Assembly (NCBI GenBank): GCA_002317575.1
Contig: DCIH01000087.1
Span: forward strand, 1-29,152
Reading direction: 5' to 3'
Source of the DNA: Verrucomicrobia bacterium UBA1731
GTDB lineage: Bacteria; Verrucomicrobiota; Kiritimatiellia; RFP12; UBA1067
DNA length: 29,152 nt
Shown piece after piece: positions 6,301 to 18,300 of this stretch (position 1 is the first letter of the stretch; each line of letters starts with the position of its first letter). A model generated the notes under the pieces. The model made no database searches, had not been told where the DNA came from, and was given only the letters and a program-made list of their open reading frames with translations. A program made the translations under genes and the position numbers.

Positions 6301-9300
6301 CAACACCGTGGTGGTCAAGTTCGTCGACGCGTTCACGCCGCCGACGCTCGCGAAGGGCTCGGTCGAGTACTACTCCGACGCCGCGTGCGGAATGGAGATC
6401 GCGGGGGGCGTGGCCCCGGGCGTCGCGTTCTACGCCAAGGTGACGGCCAACGACGGCTACGTCGCCAAGCTCGCGGTGGTCGATGGCGTCGCCGCCACGG
6501 TCGACGCGGACGGCACATTCTCCGGCACGATGAAGGGCGAAGGCAAGGTCGACGTCGCGTTCGTCAAGGACACGGCGTGGTTCCTCGACCCGTTCGTGCG
6601 GAACAGTTGGAAGGATACGGAATTGGGTAGTTCGATAACGCAGTCGGCGCTGGTTGATGAAACCAACGGAGCAATCCTTCTTGGCCGCGGCCCTGGCACG
6701 GAGGGCGGAATCGCGCAATATGCGATTGCGACGATCACGAACGCCATCGGCGGCGGGGTCGCACCCGTCGCGGCGGCGTATGAGGAGAACAGTTCAAGCT
6801 CGAACGACCGCAAGGACTACTGGAGCCGCAGCATGGCGTGCCTGCCGTCGCAGTATGCCGCGTTCCTCTCCTGTAACGGCGCGGACCGCAGCAATTCCGC
6901 GCAGTGCACGGCGGTCGAAAACCGCTTGCGCGTGCAGCCGTTCGGCGGCGCGTGGTCGACGACGGATTCTGGCGACACGTACGTCGTCGCCATGACGGGC
7001 CTTGATGCTGACGAACACATCAACCTCTGCCCGATCGCCGCGAATGGCGACGCGACGAAGTTCTACGGCGTCGACTATGACCAGGGCACCAAGCTCTACC
7101 GCTTCGTCGTGGTGGCGGACGGCACGGACGCCACGAAGGTCGGCTCCGTCGCGAAGGACGCCTGCTGGGACATTGCTATTAAAAGCGGATTGCGTGGCAT
7201 GGCGTGCGCGACGTTCCAGGGACATGACGTCATCTACATGGCGAATGACAAGAAAGACGCCATCACGGTGTTCGACACGTCGACGGGCACGACCAACACG
7301 TACACGGCATGTGCAGGCGAATACTACGAGATGTACATCACAGGCGTCGCGGACGGTACGCCGCACCTCGTCGCGTGCGACTCCAAGTCCGGCTCGGCCG
7401 CGGTCAAGGTGTGGGCTCTCGACGATAAGGGCCAGTTCCTGAGCACGACGCCGATCGCGACGGTTTCGGTTTACGACAAATTCGCCGAGACGCCCGACGG
7501 CAGTACGGTTCGGTACGATTTCGCGGCGCTTGCCGATGATTCCCGCGCGGTGCTTGCTTCACAGAAATCCGTTAACACGGAATATAAACTTCAAATTGCC
7601 GTCGTCGAGAAGAAGCCGGCGAATCTTACAGTGCGCGCGGTGGTGACGCACGTGGACGCGACGAAGACGACGAACGATCTCGCGATCGCCTACGGCACGA
7701 CGGATGCGGCTTCCGCGGTGAATGCGACCGAGGGCACGAAGTTCACGGCGATCACCGCGGACGGCACGGCCGTCGACGCGGCGACGCTGCCGGCGGCGAG
7801 CTACACGTTCACGCCCGCGGCGGACTTGGACCACCACGTGCTCGTGACGCTCGCGGAAGAAGAGCCGATCACGGTGACGTTCACGACGAACGGCACGGCT
7901 TCGGTCCAGGCGGACAGCGCGGACGTGACGAGCCCGTACGAAATCTTCTCGATCACGCCGTCGGCGGCGAAGACGCTCACGTTCACGCCCGCGTCGGAAG
8001 GGGAGGACCCCGTGGTGACCTACACGCTCAAGTCCGTGACCACGAACGGCGCCGCGACGGCGTTCACGAAGGGCACCACCGATCCGTTCGCCTACACGGT
8101 GACGACGAACGTGGCGCTCGCGGTCACGTACGTGAAGCCGTACACGGTGAAGTGGTCCGTGACGGGCGGCACGTGCGACGCGCCCGCGTCGCCGGCGACC
8201 GTCGCGGGCGGCAGCTCGAACTTCGTCTTCACGGCCGAATCGGGCAAGTTCCTCAAGTCGGTGACGACGAACGACCACGAAGTCGCGCTGGGCGACCTGC
8301 TCGGCGCGTCGTTGTACACGTACGTTTCCGCCGACGACAACGGCACGGCCTACAAGGTCGCCGTCGTCTTCGCGCCGCATTGGGACGTCACCACCACGCT
8401 CATGGGCGGCAGCGACTGGGCGACGGTCGCGCTCGACCAGTCGGGCAAGCTGTTCCAGAACGACACGATCTCCGGCACGATCACGGGCGTCAAGGAAGGG
8501 TACACGGCCATCGTGTACGTCGACGGCGTTAAGGTGACGGTCGCCAACGACGGGAAATTCTCCGGCACGGCGGCCAACTCCGCCACCGTCGCGGTCGCGT
8601 TCGCGAAGAACGACGCGTGGTACCTGAATCCGTTCGTGCGGAACACGTTCGCGGTCGAAAACGATAAATGCGACTACGTCCAGTCCGCGGCGTACGACGC
8701 GACGAAGGATGCGGTGGCGTTCGGCCTCTCCTCCGCGAATTACGTGATGGCGCAGTACACGGTCTCCGCGCTCACCAACGCCATCGGCGAAGCGGTTGAA
8801 GCGGACGCCGCGGTGGCGGTCGACGCCGCGGGCGACGTGGGCGCCGCCGGCGCGTGCGTGGCGGCGCTGCCGCATTATGGCGTGTTCGTGTCTGTCAACG
8901 CGTCGGGCAACCTGATGGTTTCGCCCGTGGGCGGCACTTGGGGCACGCCCGGCGACACGGACGTCACCTCGTATCTGGCGACGGTCCAGGACAAGGACGG
9001 CAACAACCTGTCGTTCACGCGCATCGCCGCGAACGAGGCGGGCACGGTGCTGTACGGCGTGGACGCCTCGGAGAAACTCTACAAGCTCGATTCGATCACG
9101 ACGGACGGCGGCACGCCTGCGAAGATCACCCTCTTCAAGGCGACCACCGCATCGGTGGCGGGCGTCGCTGCGGGCGGTGCCGCGCGCGGCATGGTCGCCC
9201 AGGGCCATTGCGTCTACGTCACGCCGGTGAACGCCGGGTTGACGGTGGTCGATTTCTCCGGCGAGACGCCGGTGAAGACGACGTACGCGACGGGCGATTT

Positions 9301-12300
9301 CGCCGGCATCAAGAGCGCGGGCATGGCCGTGACGGGCGGCGAAACGCCGCACCTCATCATGATGCCGAACTCGGGTGCCAATCTGCTCGTGTTCGCGCTC
9401 GGCGCGGACGGCCAGCCGCTTTCCACGACGGCGTTCGCCACCGTTCCGAGGACGCTCTTCGCCAACGTGCCCGCCGAAGCGAGCACGGAAGCGCGCTGGG
9501 GTCTGTTGGCGCTGGCGGACGAGTCGCGCGCGGTCTTCGCGCACCACTACGAAGCAAGCGAAAAGCATTACGCGCAGTACGACGTGGTCGAGGCGCAGCC
9601 CGACGCGTACGTCGTGCGCGCGCGGTTGACGGACAAGGACAACGCCGTCACCACGACCGACTACGCGTACGACGCCGCGAACGGCGTGACGTTCACGGCC
9701 GCCGACCACACGGTGTTCACGTCGATCACCACGAACGGGGTGACGGTGGACGCGACGGCGCTCCCGACGAACTTCACCTTCAAGGCGGCGGATCTCAACC
9801 ACCACGTGCTCGTCACGCTCACCGAGCAGGCGGCCGTGACGATGACGTTCGATCTCCAGGGCCACGGCACGGCGATTGCGCCGGTCACGGTGCTTTCGGG
9901 TGACGTGATCGCGGCGCCATCCCAGCCGAGCGAAGCGGGCTACACGTTCCGCGGCTGGTTCACGGAAGCCGGCTGCGAGAACGCCTACGATTTCGCGAAT
10001 ACGGTCACCGAAGACAAGACGGTCTACGCCAAGTGGACGGCGGATCTCATGGTGAACGGTGTCGACGTGGTGGGCGCTTCGGGCGGCACGGGCACCCAGA
10101 CCTGGACGGTCGACGGCACGATCAAGCTCATGGGCAAGGGCCCGTATATGCTCACCGGCACCAACACGGCGAGCGTCCTCGGCTTCACGGTGACGACGGG
10201 CACCGAAGCGGAGCCCGCGGAAATCATCCTCAACGACGTCACGCTCACGGGCGCGGCGGGCGTCGCGCCGATCACGATCGCGCCGAACGTCCATGCGATC
10301 ATCTACCTCAAAGGCACGAACACGCTCGTCGGCGGCGACAACTGCGCGGCCATCAACGTGGTCTCGAACGATTCGGGCGTGGCGCATCTCACGATTGCGG
10401 ACATCTCCGATCGTCCGAATGGCATGTCGCTTACGAGCGTGTCCCTGCCTACGGGTATCAACGCCAACATGCTCGTTGCGCAGGGCGGCGAGAACGGCGC
10501 CGGCATCGGTGGCAACAACGACCAGAGCTGTGGCTCCGTCACCATGGAGAGCGGTGTCGTCTTGGCGCTGGGCGGCAGTTACGCCGCCGGCATCGGCGGC
10601 GGCAACAACGGCGACGGTGGTGCGGTCGAAATCGTCGGCGGCACGGTGATCGCGACGGGCGTCAACGGCGCTAAAGACGTCGGCGCGGGCGTTTCCGGTT
10701 CCGTCGGCACCACGGTGATCACGGGCGGCAGCTTGTCGGCGGCTTCGGTTGACAATCCGGTGGATGCGGCGGGCAACGCGCTGCGTTGCGTGACGCTGGA
10801 TCTGGGCACGGACAGCGCGGGCACGAACGTGACGGCGCTGACGATCCGCACGTGCACGAAGAACGGCGACGGCGCCATCGAATCGTCCGAAGTGATGACG
10901 TACGGCGCGGACGACCTGTTCGCCGACAGCACGGGCAAGCTCAATCTGTGGCTCACGAACGGCACGTACACCGTGGCGGTCGCGACGGGCGGCGCGACGG
11001 AACCCACGCTGACGAGCGTGGAGGTTCCCGAGTCCGGCACGCCCAGCGCGAGTCCCCACACCCATACGTTCACGTACGCGGCGGATGACGACGCGGACAC
11101 GATCACGCAGAGCTGCGCGGCGTGCGGCCACGCGGCCGTGTACGCGTTGACGGTCTCCGCGGACGAAGTGCCCTACACTGGCGCGGCGCAGACAATCGGC
11201 ACGATCGCGAACGGCGACGGCCTGTGGATCGCGGATGGTGACCCGGGCGAGCCGACGCTCGACCACATGAGCCACACGGACGCGGCGACGACCAACGATC
11301 TCGCCTCCGCGCCGAATGCGTCCATGTCGTTCACGGCCAACGCCACCCCGTACAAGGTGACGAAGTACTTCACGATCAAGCCGGCGACGGTCAGCTTCGC
11401 GAACGACGCGTTTACGGCGGAGCAGTTCGAGAAGGGCTACGACGGCGGCACCAACGTGATGACGTCGATCGACGTCGCGGCCACCGCGCTCACCGGCACG
11501 TTCAATTCCGACGACGTGAAGCTTTCGCTGGCGAGCGAAGGATCGTGGTGGTTCGACGCGAAGGGCGTCGGCACCGGCACGCGCACCGTCACGGCGCACT
11601 TTGCGCTCACGGGCGACAAGGCCGCCAACTACACGCTCGGCGCGCAGACGAACTGGGTGGTTTCGGGCGTCACCATCACGCCGCGCGAGATCTCCGCGGT
11701 GAGCGGTCTCGTCGTCAGCAACAAGGTGTACGACGGCACGACCGCGGCGCAGCTCGACACGACGGCGACGCCTACCTTCACGGGTTACATCGAAGGCGAC
11801 GACCTGTCGGTCTCCGTGACGAGCGCCGCGTTTGTGGACGCGACGGCGGGCGACAACAAGGCGGTTACGCTCGTCGGCGCGGCCCTGGCCGGCGCGGACG
11901 CCGGCAACTACGTGGCGTCGGCGGATCTTTTCAACGGTTCGTTCTCGGCCAACATCACGAAGAAGACCGTGTCGGTGACGGCTGATCCGATGACGGTCAC
12001 CTACGGTTCCACCGAAGCGTTGACCTTCACGGCCACCACGAATGCGCTGTGCACGGGCGACGACTGGACGACGATCGGTTCCGTGGCGTGCTCGGAGACG
12101 AGCTTGAGCACCGTCGGCACGTACACGGGTGCGATCGTGCCGAGCGGCTACGCCATCACCAGCGGCAACGGCGGCGACAACTACGTGATCGCGTACGTGA
12201 ACGCCGACTTCACGGTCGACGCGGCGGATCTCACGGGCGTGAGCGTCACCTACACCGCGACGCAGACGTACAACGGCGCCGACCAGAACCTCATCGCCGC

Positions 12301-15300
12301 GAACGTCGCCACGGCGGCCACGGCGGTCAACGGCCAGACCGTGTCCTTCACCTACGGCGCGGACGAAGCGTCCTGTGACCCGGACGTCACGCTGTTGACG
12401 GTCAAGGACGCCGAGAACAAGACGTTCACCTTCAAGGCCACGGCGCCCAACCACAACGCGTTTGTCGGCACCTTCACGGCCAAGACGCTGCCGCGCGCGG
12501 TCGCGATCACGTCGTGCAGCTACACGAACTACTACACCGGCGCGGCGCAGAGCTGGCCGGTGGCGGTCACGAACAGCGGTTCGGCGGCGGCCGGCGAGGG
12601 CTGGGACTTCACGAACTGGGCGGCGCCCATGGGTTCGCCCACGGCGCAGACGGCGTACAGCAACAGCTACGAACTCGTCCTGTGGTCCGGCACCAAGGCG
12701 TGCAACTACGCGTTCACCACGAACGTCGGCGAGATCGTGATCCGGGCCGCCGCCGTCAAGGCGAAGGCGAAGGAATCCGACGCGTGGACCTATGTGGGCA
12801 CCATCGAGGCGGCTCTGGAACTGGCGCTTGCCGAGCCGGGCGAAGTCGGCATGATGCAGCTGGTTGCCGACTACACGGGCAACTTCGCGCTCACGAACGC
12901 CACCACGGGCGCGGTCGTCTTCGATCTGAACGGCTACACGCTCACGGCCGCCGGCACCGATCCGGTGATCACCTACGAAAGCGCGCCGGGCGCGACGGTG
13001 GTCGTGTCGAACGGCACGGTCGCGGGCATGATCGCGTCGGCGGATGCGTTGGCCGACGGCGAGGGCAAGCTCGTGCTTGCGGACGTGAAGACGACGGGCG
13101 ACTTCACGGGCGCGGCGACGTTCGAATACCTCAGCGGCACCAACACGTTCACCTCCGCCTTCACGGGCGCGAACGTGGCGCTGAAGGGCGGCGTCTTCTC
13201 CTACGACCAGATCGACGCGGCGGCGGAGGGCTACACCGTCGTCCGTCTCAACACGACGCCGGCGACCTGGGAAGCGGTGCCCGCCGGTGACCTCAAGGCG
13301 CTCATCCAGCGCAACGGCTCCGCGGCGTGGGAACGCTATGCGGACCTCGCCTTCGCGCTCACGAAGGTGATGGCGGCGAACAACGTGGCCGTCTTCGCGG
13401 TCACGAACGACGCGGCGATGACGCTCGACCTGGGCGGCAAGGCGCTGAAGACGCCCATCACCAAGCTCGGCACGGGAACGCTCACGATCAGCAATGGCAC
13501 GAACGACACGACGGCCGCCGCCTTCCAGGGCGAGACGGGCACGATCGAAGTCGTGGACGGCGTCGTGGTGAAGAGCGCCACGATCAAGTCCGGCGCGGTG
13601 ACGGTTCTCGCGACGGGCGGCCTTTGGGCGTCCGATCCCACCGACTACTGCGCGGCGGGCTATGTCGGCACGTTCGAGTCGGACGGCTGGTTCCACGTGA
13701 CGGCCAAGAACGACGTTGCCGTGACGATCACGACGGGCGGTGACACGGCCCACTACAAGAGCTTCGCGGACGCGCTCGCGAACGCAGCCGGTGACGCCGT
13801 GCTCGTGCTCTACAACAACCTCGAACTTGACGCGCCGATCACCTGCTCCAGCAGCTACGTCTACATCACGGGCACGGAGACCGGCAACGGCGGCCTGCCG
13901 GCGACGACGATCTCGCGCAAGGCCGGTTACACGGGTCCGCTCTTCGAGGTGTCCGGCGGCGTTGTCGCGCTCACCAACGTCATGTTCGACGCGGGCGGCG
14001 TCGGCACGGCGATCGCGGTCAGCGGCCAGGGCGTGCTGTTCATGGAAGACGGTCTGGTGGTTTCCAACGCCGTCTGCGGCATCGACGCGACGGCGGCCGG
14101 CTACGGTTACGTGCGCGCCGAAGCCAACGCCGACGTGCAGGTGTGGGACAACGTCACGAACGTGTGGACGTCGTTCGCGTCGCTCTTCGTTGACGCGCCG
14201 TTCACCGGCAAGGTCGGCGTCACGGAGGCGAATGGCTTCCTGTACTTCGGCATGCCCAATGAAGGCACGTATCCGGACACGGCGCCGGGCGAGGGTATCT
14301 TCAACGACGAAGACGATCCGACCGACATGAAGTACTGGACGGGCGTCCGTTCGTTCTTGGGCTACAACTTGTTGAAGTTCCTCACGCAGCCCGAGGCGCC
14401 GGCGAACGACCTGACGCTTCTCGGCCGCACGGGCGCGGCGCTCACGATTGAAGGCACGAACGGCCTCGAGTACGCCGCCGTGAAGGCGGACGGCTCGAGC
14501 ACGGCGACGAACTTCGTCGCGTGCACGGCCACGGGCGCGCTTGTGCTGGACGGCCTCGAGCCGGCCACGACGTACGCGATTCTCGAGCGCTTCTCGATCA
14601 CCGACAGCACCGTGCTCTCCGAAACGCACGCGATGACGACCCGAGCGACGACGCTCCGCTACAATGCGCTGGCGATTCTCAAGATGTTCGACACGCTCGC
14701 CACCGAGACGGAGAACGACGTAGCGACATCCGGCGTCGCGAAGGTCGAGGCGTTTGGCTTGGGCTACAAGGTCACGCTCAAGCAGGACATCGCGCACAGC
14801 GTGTACCTCCCCGAAGACGTGGCGGATCTCGTGGTCGATCTCGCGGGCCACGGCATCGTCGGCGCGGCGGATGTTTTCCCGGCCGACAAGCGCAACGGCG
14901 TGAACATCCAGGCGGTTTCGTCGCCGGATCCGCAGTACGCGGCGAATGTCACGTTCGTCAACTCGGCGGCGACGCAAGCGGTCATTGCGGGCGCGGACGG
15001 TTCGAAGGGCGTGGACGGCGTGGATGACGGTTTCGGCGGCAAGGGCAAGGCGCCCGGCAACGGCATCCAGGTTATGCCCGACGTTCAGCACGTCACCATC
15101 ACACTTGACGGTTCCATCCTCGTGACAGGCGGCAACGGCGGCGACGGCGGCAACGCGGTGAGCGGCGATGGCGGCGCCGCTTGGCAAGGCGGCTTCGGCA
15201 TCGTCGATTACACGAGCGACGCATCTCGTGCGCACGACGGCCTCACGCTCGTGGTGGACAACGAGGCGGTGACGGTCGTCGGCGGCAACGGCGGCAACGG

Positions 15301-18300
15301 CGGCTCTTCCACGTACGGCAACGGCGGCGCGGGCGGCGACGGCGCGGTGGCGGTCGACGTGAAGGAGGCGATCCTCTCCGCGGGCGCGTTCATCGGCGGC
15401 GCGGGCGGCGCGGGCGGCACCTCGGGCGGCGACGGCAAGGCGGCCGGCAACGGCGGCAACGGCGCGGCCTCGATGAGCATCTACGTGGCGCTCGACCAGG
15501 TCACGGGCGGCACCTTCGAGGGCGGCGACGCCGGCGAAGGCGGCCAGGGCCAGTCGGGCGCTTCCAGCGGCACGGACGGCACGCGCGGCCGCAGCGGCCA
15601 GCCGGCCGCGCCGGAGCCGGTGGACGTTCTGCGCATCACGGGCGTCTCGATTTCGATCGGCGTGGACGCGTACCAGCAGTACCAGGTGGTGAAGTCGTCC
15701 GACGGCACGGTGGTGGTCGACTGGACGGCCGATGTCGCGAACTGCGTGACGAACAACGTCGACAGCTTGACGCCGGACACGACCTATGTCATCTACAACC
15801 GCTTCGCGGCGAACACGGGTCGCAGCGAGCCGGTCTCCTTCGTGGCCTCCAACGTGGTGACCACCACGGCGTGGGGTCCGGACCAGATCAAGGCGGCGTT
15901 CCAGGACAAGGCCGACGTGACGATGAACGGCGAGGTGGGCACCGTGGTGACGCTCACGGGCGACATCGACGGCACCGTGACGCTCCCGACGAACTACGGC
16001 GACATCACGCTTGACCTCAACGGCTTCTCGATCACGGGCACGGCCGGCGAACCGGCCATCTCCCTCACGGGCGCGGCCGGCTACGAGGAGGCGACGTACC
16101 TCGCGATTTCGAACGGCACCGCGACGGCTTCCGCGTTGACGGGCGGCAGCGGCGGAGACGGCGCGCCGAACGCCACGACGGTCGGTTACGACGGCGGCAA
16201 CGGCGCGCCGGCGATCGCGGGCGTCGCCGAGGTGGCGTTCGTCGAAAACGGCGGCGAAATCAACGTGACCGGCGGCAACGGCGGCAAGGGCAGCGACACG
16301 AACGGCGCCAAGGCCGGCGACGGCGGCGCGGGTGGCGCGGCGGTGGCGCTCACGGATGGCGCGCTGATGCTGTACAACGAAGACGCGACCTTCACGGGCG
16401 GCGACGGCGGCGACGGCGGCGACGCGCTGGCGGGCCTCAATGGCGAAGGCGGCGGCAAGGGCGGCGACGGCGGCGTGGCCGTGTCGGCCGGCGAAGGCGT
16501 GATCGACGACAACGCCAAGGGCACGTTCACGGGCGGCAACGGCGGCAACGGCGGCAACACGCGCGACTCCTCCGTCAACGCGAAGGGCGGCAACGGCGGC
16601 AACGGCGGCGACACCGGCGTCGAGGACATCGGCACGGGCGGCAACGGCGGCAATGGCGGCGCGGGCTATGGCGGTGCGACGATCGAAGCCGACAATGCCT
16701 ACACCGGCATCGGCGGCAAGGGCGGCGCCGGCAAGACCTCGGGCGAAACCGGCCGGAACGGCAACGGATCGCTCGGCGCGTGCCCGCGCACGTTCCGCAC
16801 GGAAGGCGCGAACATCATCCAGGACTGCTCGTGCGACGCGCACGCGCATCTGGCGATGGCCTCGCTCACGGTGCACGATTCCACGTATGACGGCGCCGTG
16901 CACGAGAACGCGTCCTTCACGATGACGGATGCGGACGAATGGCTGGCGCCCGTTCCGCAGATCAGCTACGTCGGCGACAAGGTGAACGTGGGCGTCGTGA
17001 CGGCGGTGCTCTCCACCGTGGTCGGCACCACCACGTACGCGGTGACGAACGTCTACGAGATACTCCCGGCGGAACTCGAGGACGTGTCCGTCGAGCAGGA
17101 CGGCGAACTCGTCTACGACGGCACCGCCCTCACGGCCGACGTGACGGCGTCGGCGACGGCCGTCGGCGGCAAGACGGTGACCTTCACCTATTGCGATTTG
17201 GAAGACGGGACATACGGCGCGGACGTGCCGTCCTTCACGGACGCGGGCGACCATGAGGTGTACTTCAAGGCGACGGCGGCGAACCACGAAGAGGAGACGG
17301 GCAGCTTCACGGTGACGGTGAAGCCGGCGAAGCTCACGGACGTGTCCGTGGCGCAGAACGGCGCGCTCGTCTACAACGGTTCGGCGCTCACGCCGACGGT
17401 GTCCGCGTCGGCGACGGCGCAGGCCAGCCAGGCGACCGCGTTCTTCTACGGCGTCAAGCCGGGCGAATACGGCGAACAGGACGCGGTTCCGGCGGTGACC
17501 TTGCCGGGCGTCTACACGAACTACTACAAGGTGACGGCGGCGAACCACGCGGCGTTCGAAAGCAACTTCGTGGTGACCGTCGGCAACGCGGCGCTGACGG
17601 GCGTGTCCGTGGCGCAGGACGGCACGCTCACGTACACGGGCGCCGCGCAGGCGGCGTCGGTCACGGCGTCGGCGACGGCCGTTGGCGGCCAGAAGGTCTC
17701 CTTCACCTACTGCGCCACCGTGGACGGCACGTACACGGCCGAGCTGCCCACGTTCAAGGACGCGGCGGATGCGGGAGCGCCGCACGTGGTCTACTACAAG
17801 GCCAGCGCGCTGTTCCACGATGTCGCGTCGGGTTCGTTCAACGTGCTGATCGGCAAGGCGTCCCTGACGGTGACGGCGAATGACAAGACGATCACCTACG
17901 GCGATGCGGCGGCGAACGCCGGCGTCAAGTTCTCCGGACTGCAGGGTCTGGACGACGAATCGGCGCTCGACCTCACCAGTTTGGCGTACGACTACGGCAC
18001 GTATACGGTCGGCTCGAACGCCGGCACGTATCCGATCACGCCCAGCGGCGTGACGGCGGCCAACTACGACGTGTCCTACACGGCCGGCACGCTCACGGTC
18101 GAGAAGACGAGCTTGGGCGGCGAAGTGCCGGTGACGCAGAAGAACGCGCTCACCTACAACGGCCTCGCGCAGTTCCCGGATCTGAACATCGGCACGAACA
18201 AGTACCTCGGCGTGCTCACGTTCAAGTGGGGCCTCGAGAAGGGCAAGTACGGCGCGGTGGACGCCAAGCCCGCGCTCACGAACGCAGGCGAGTACGTGGT

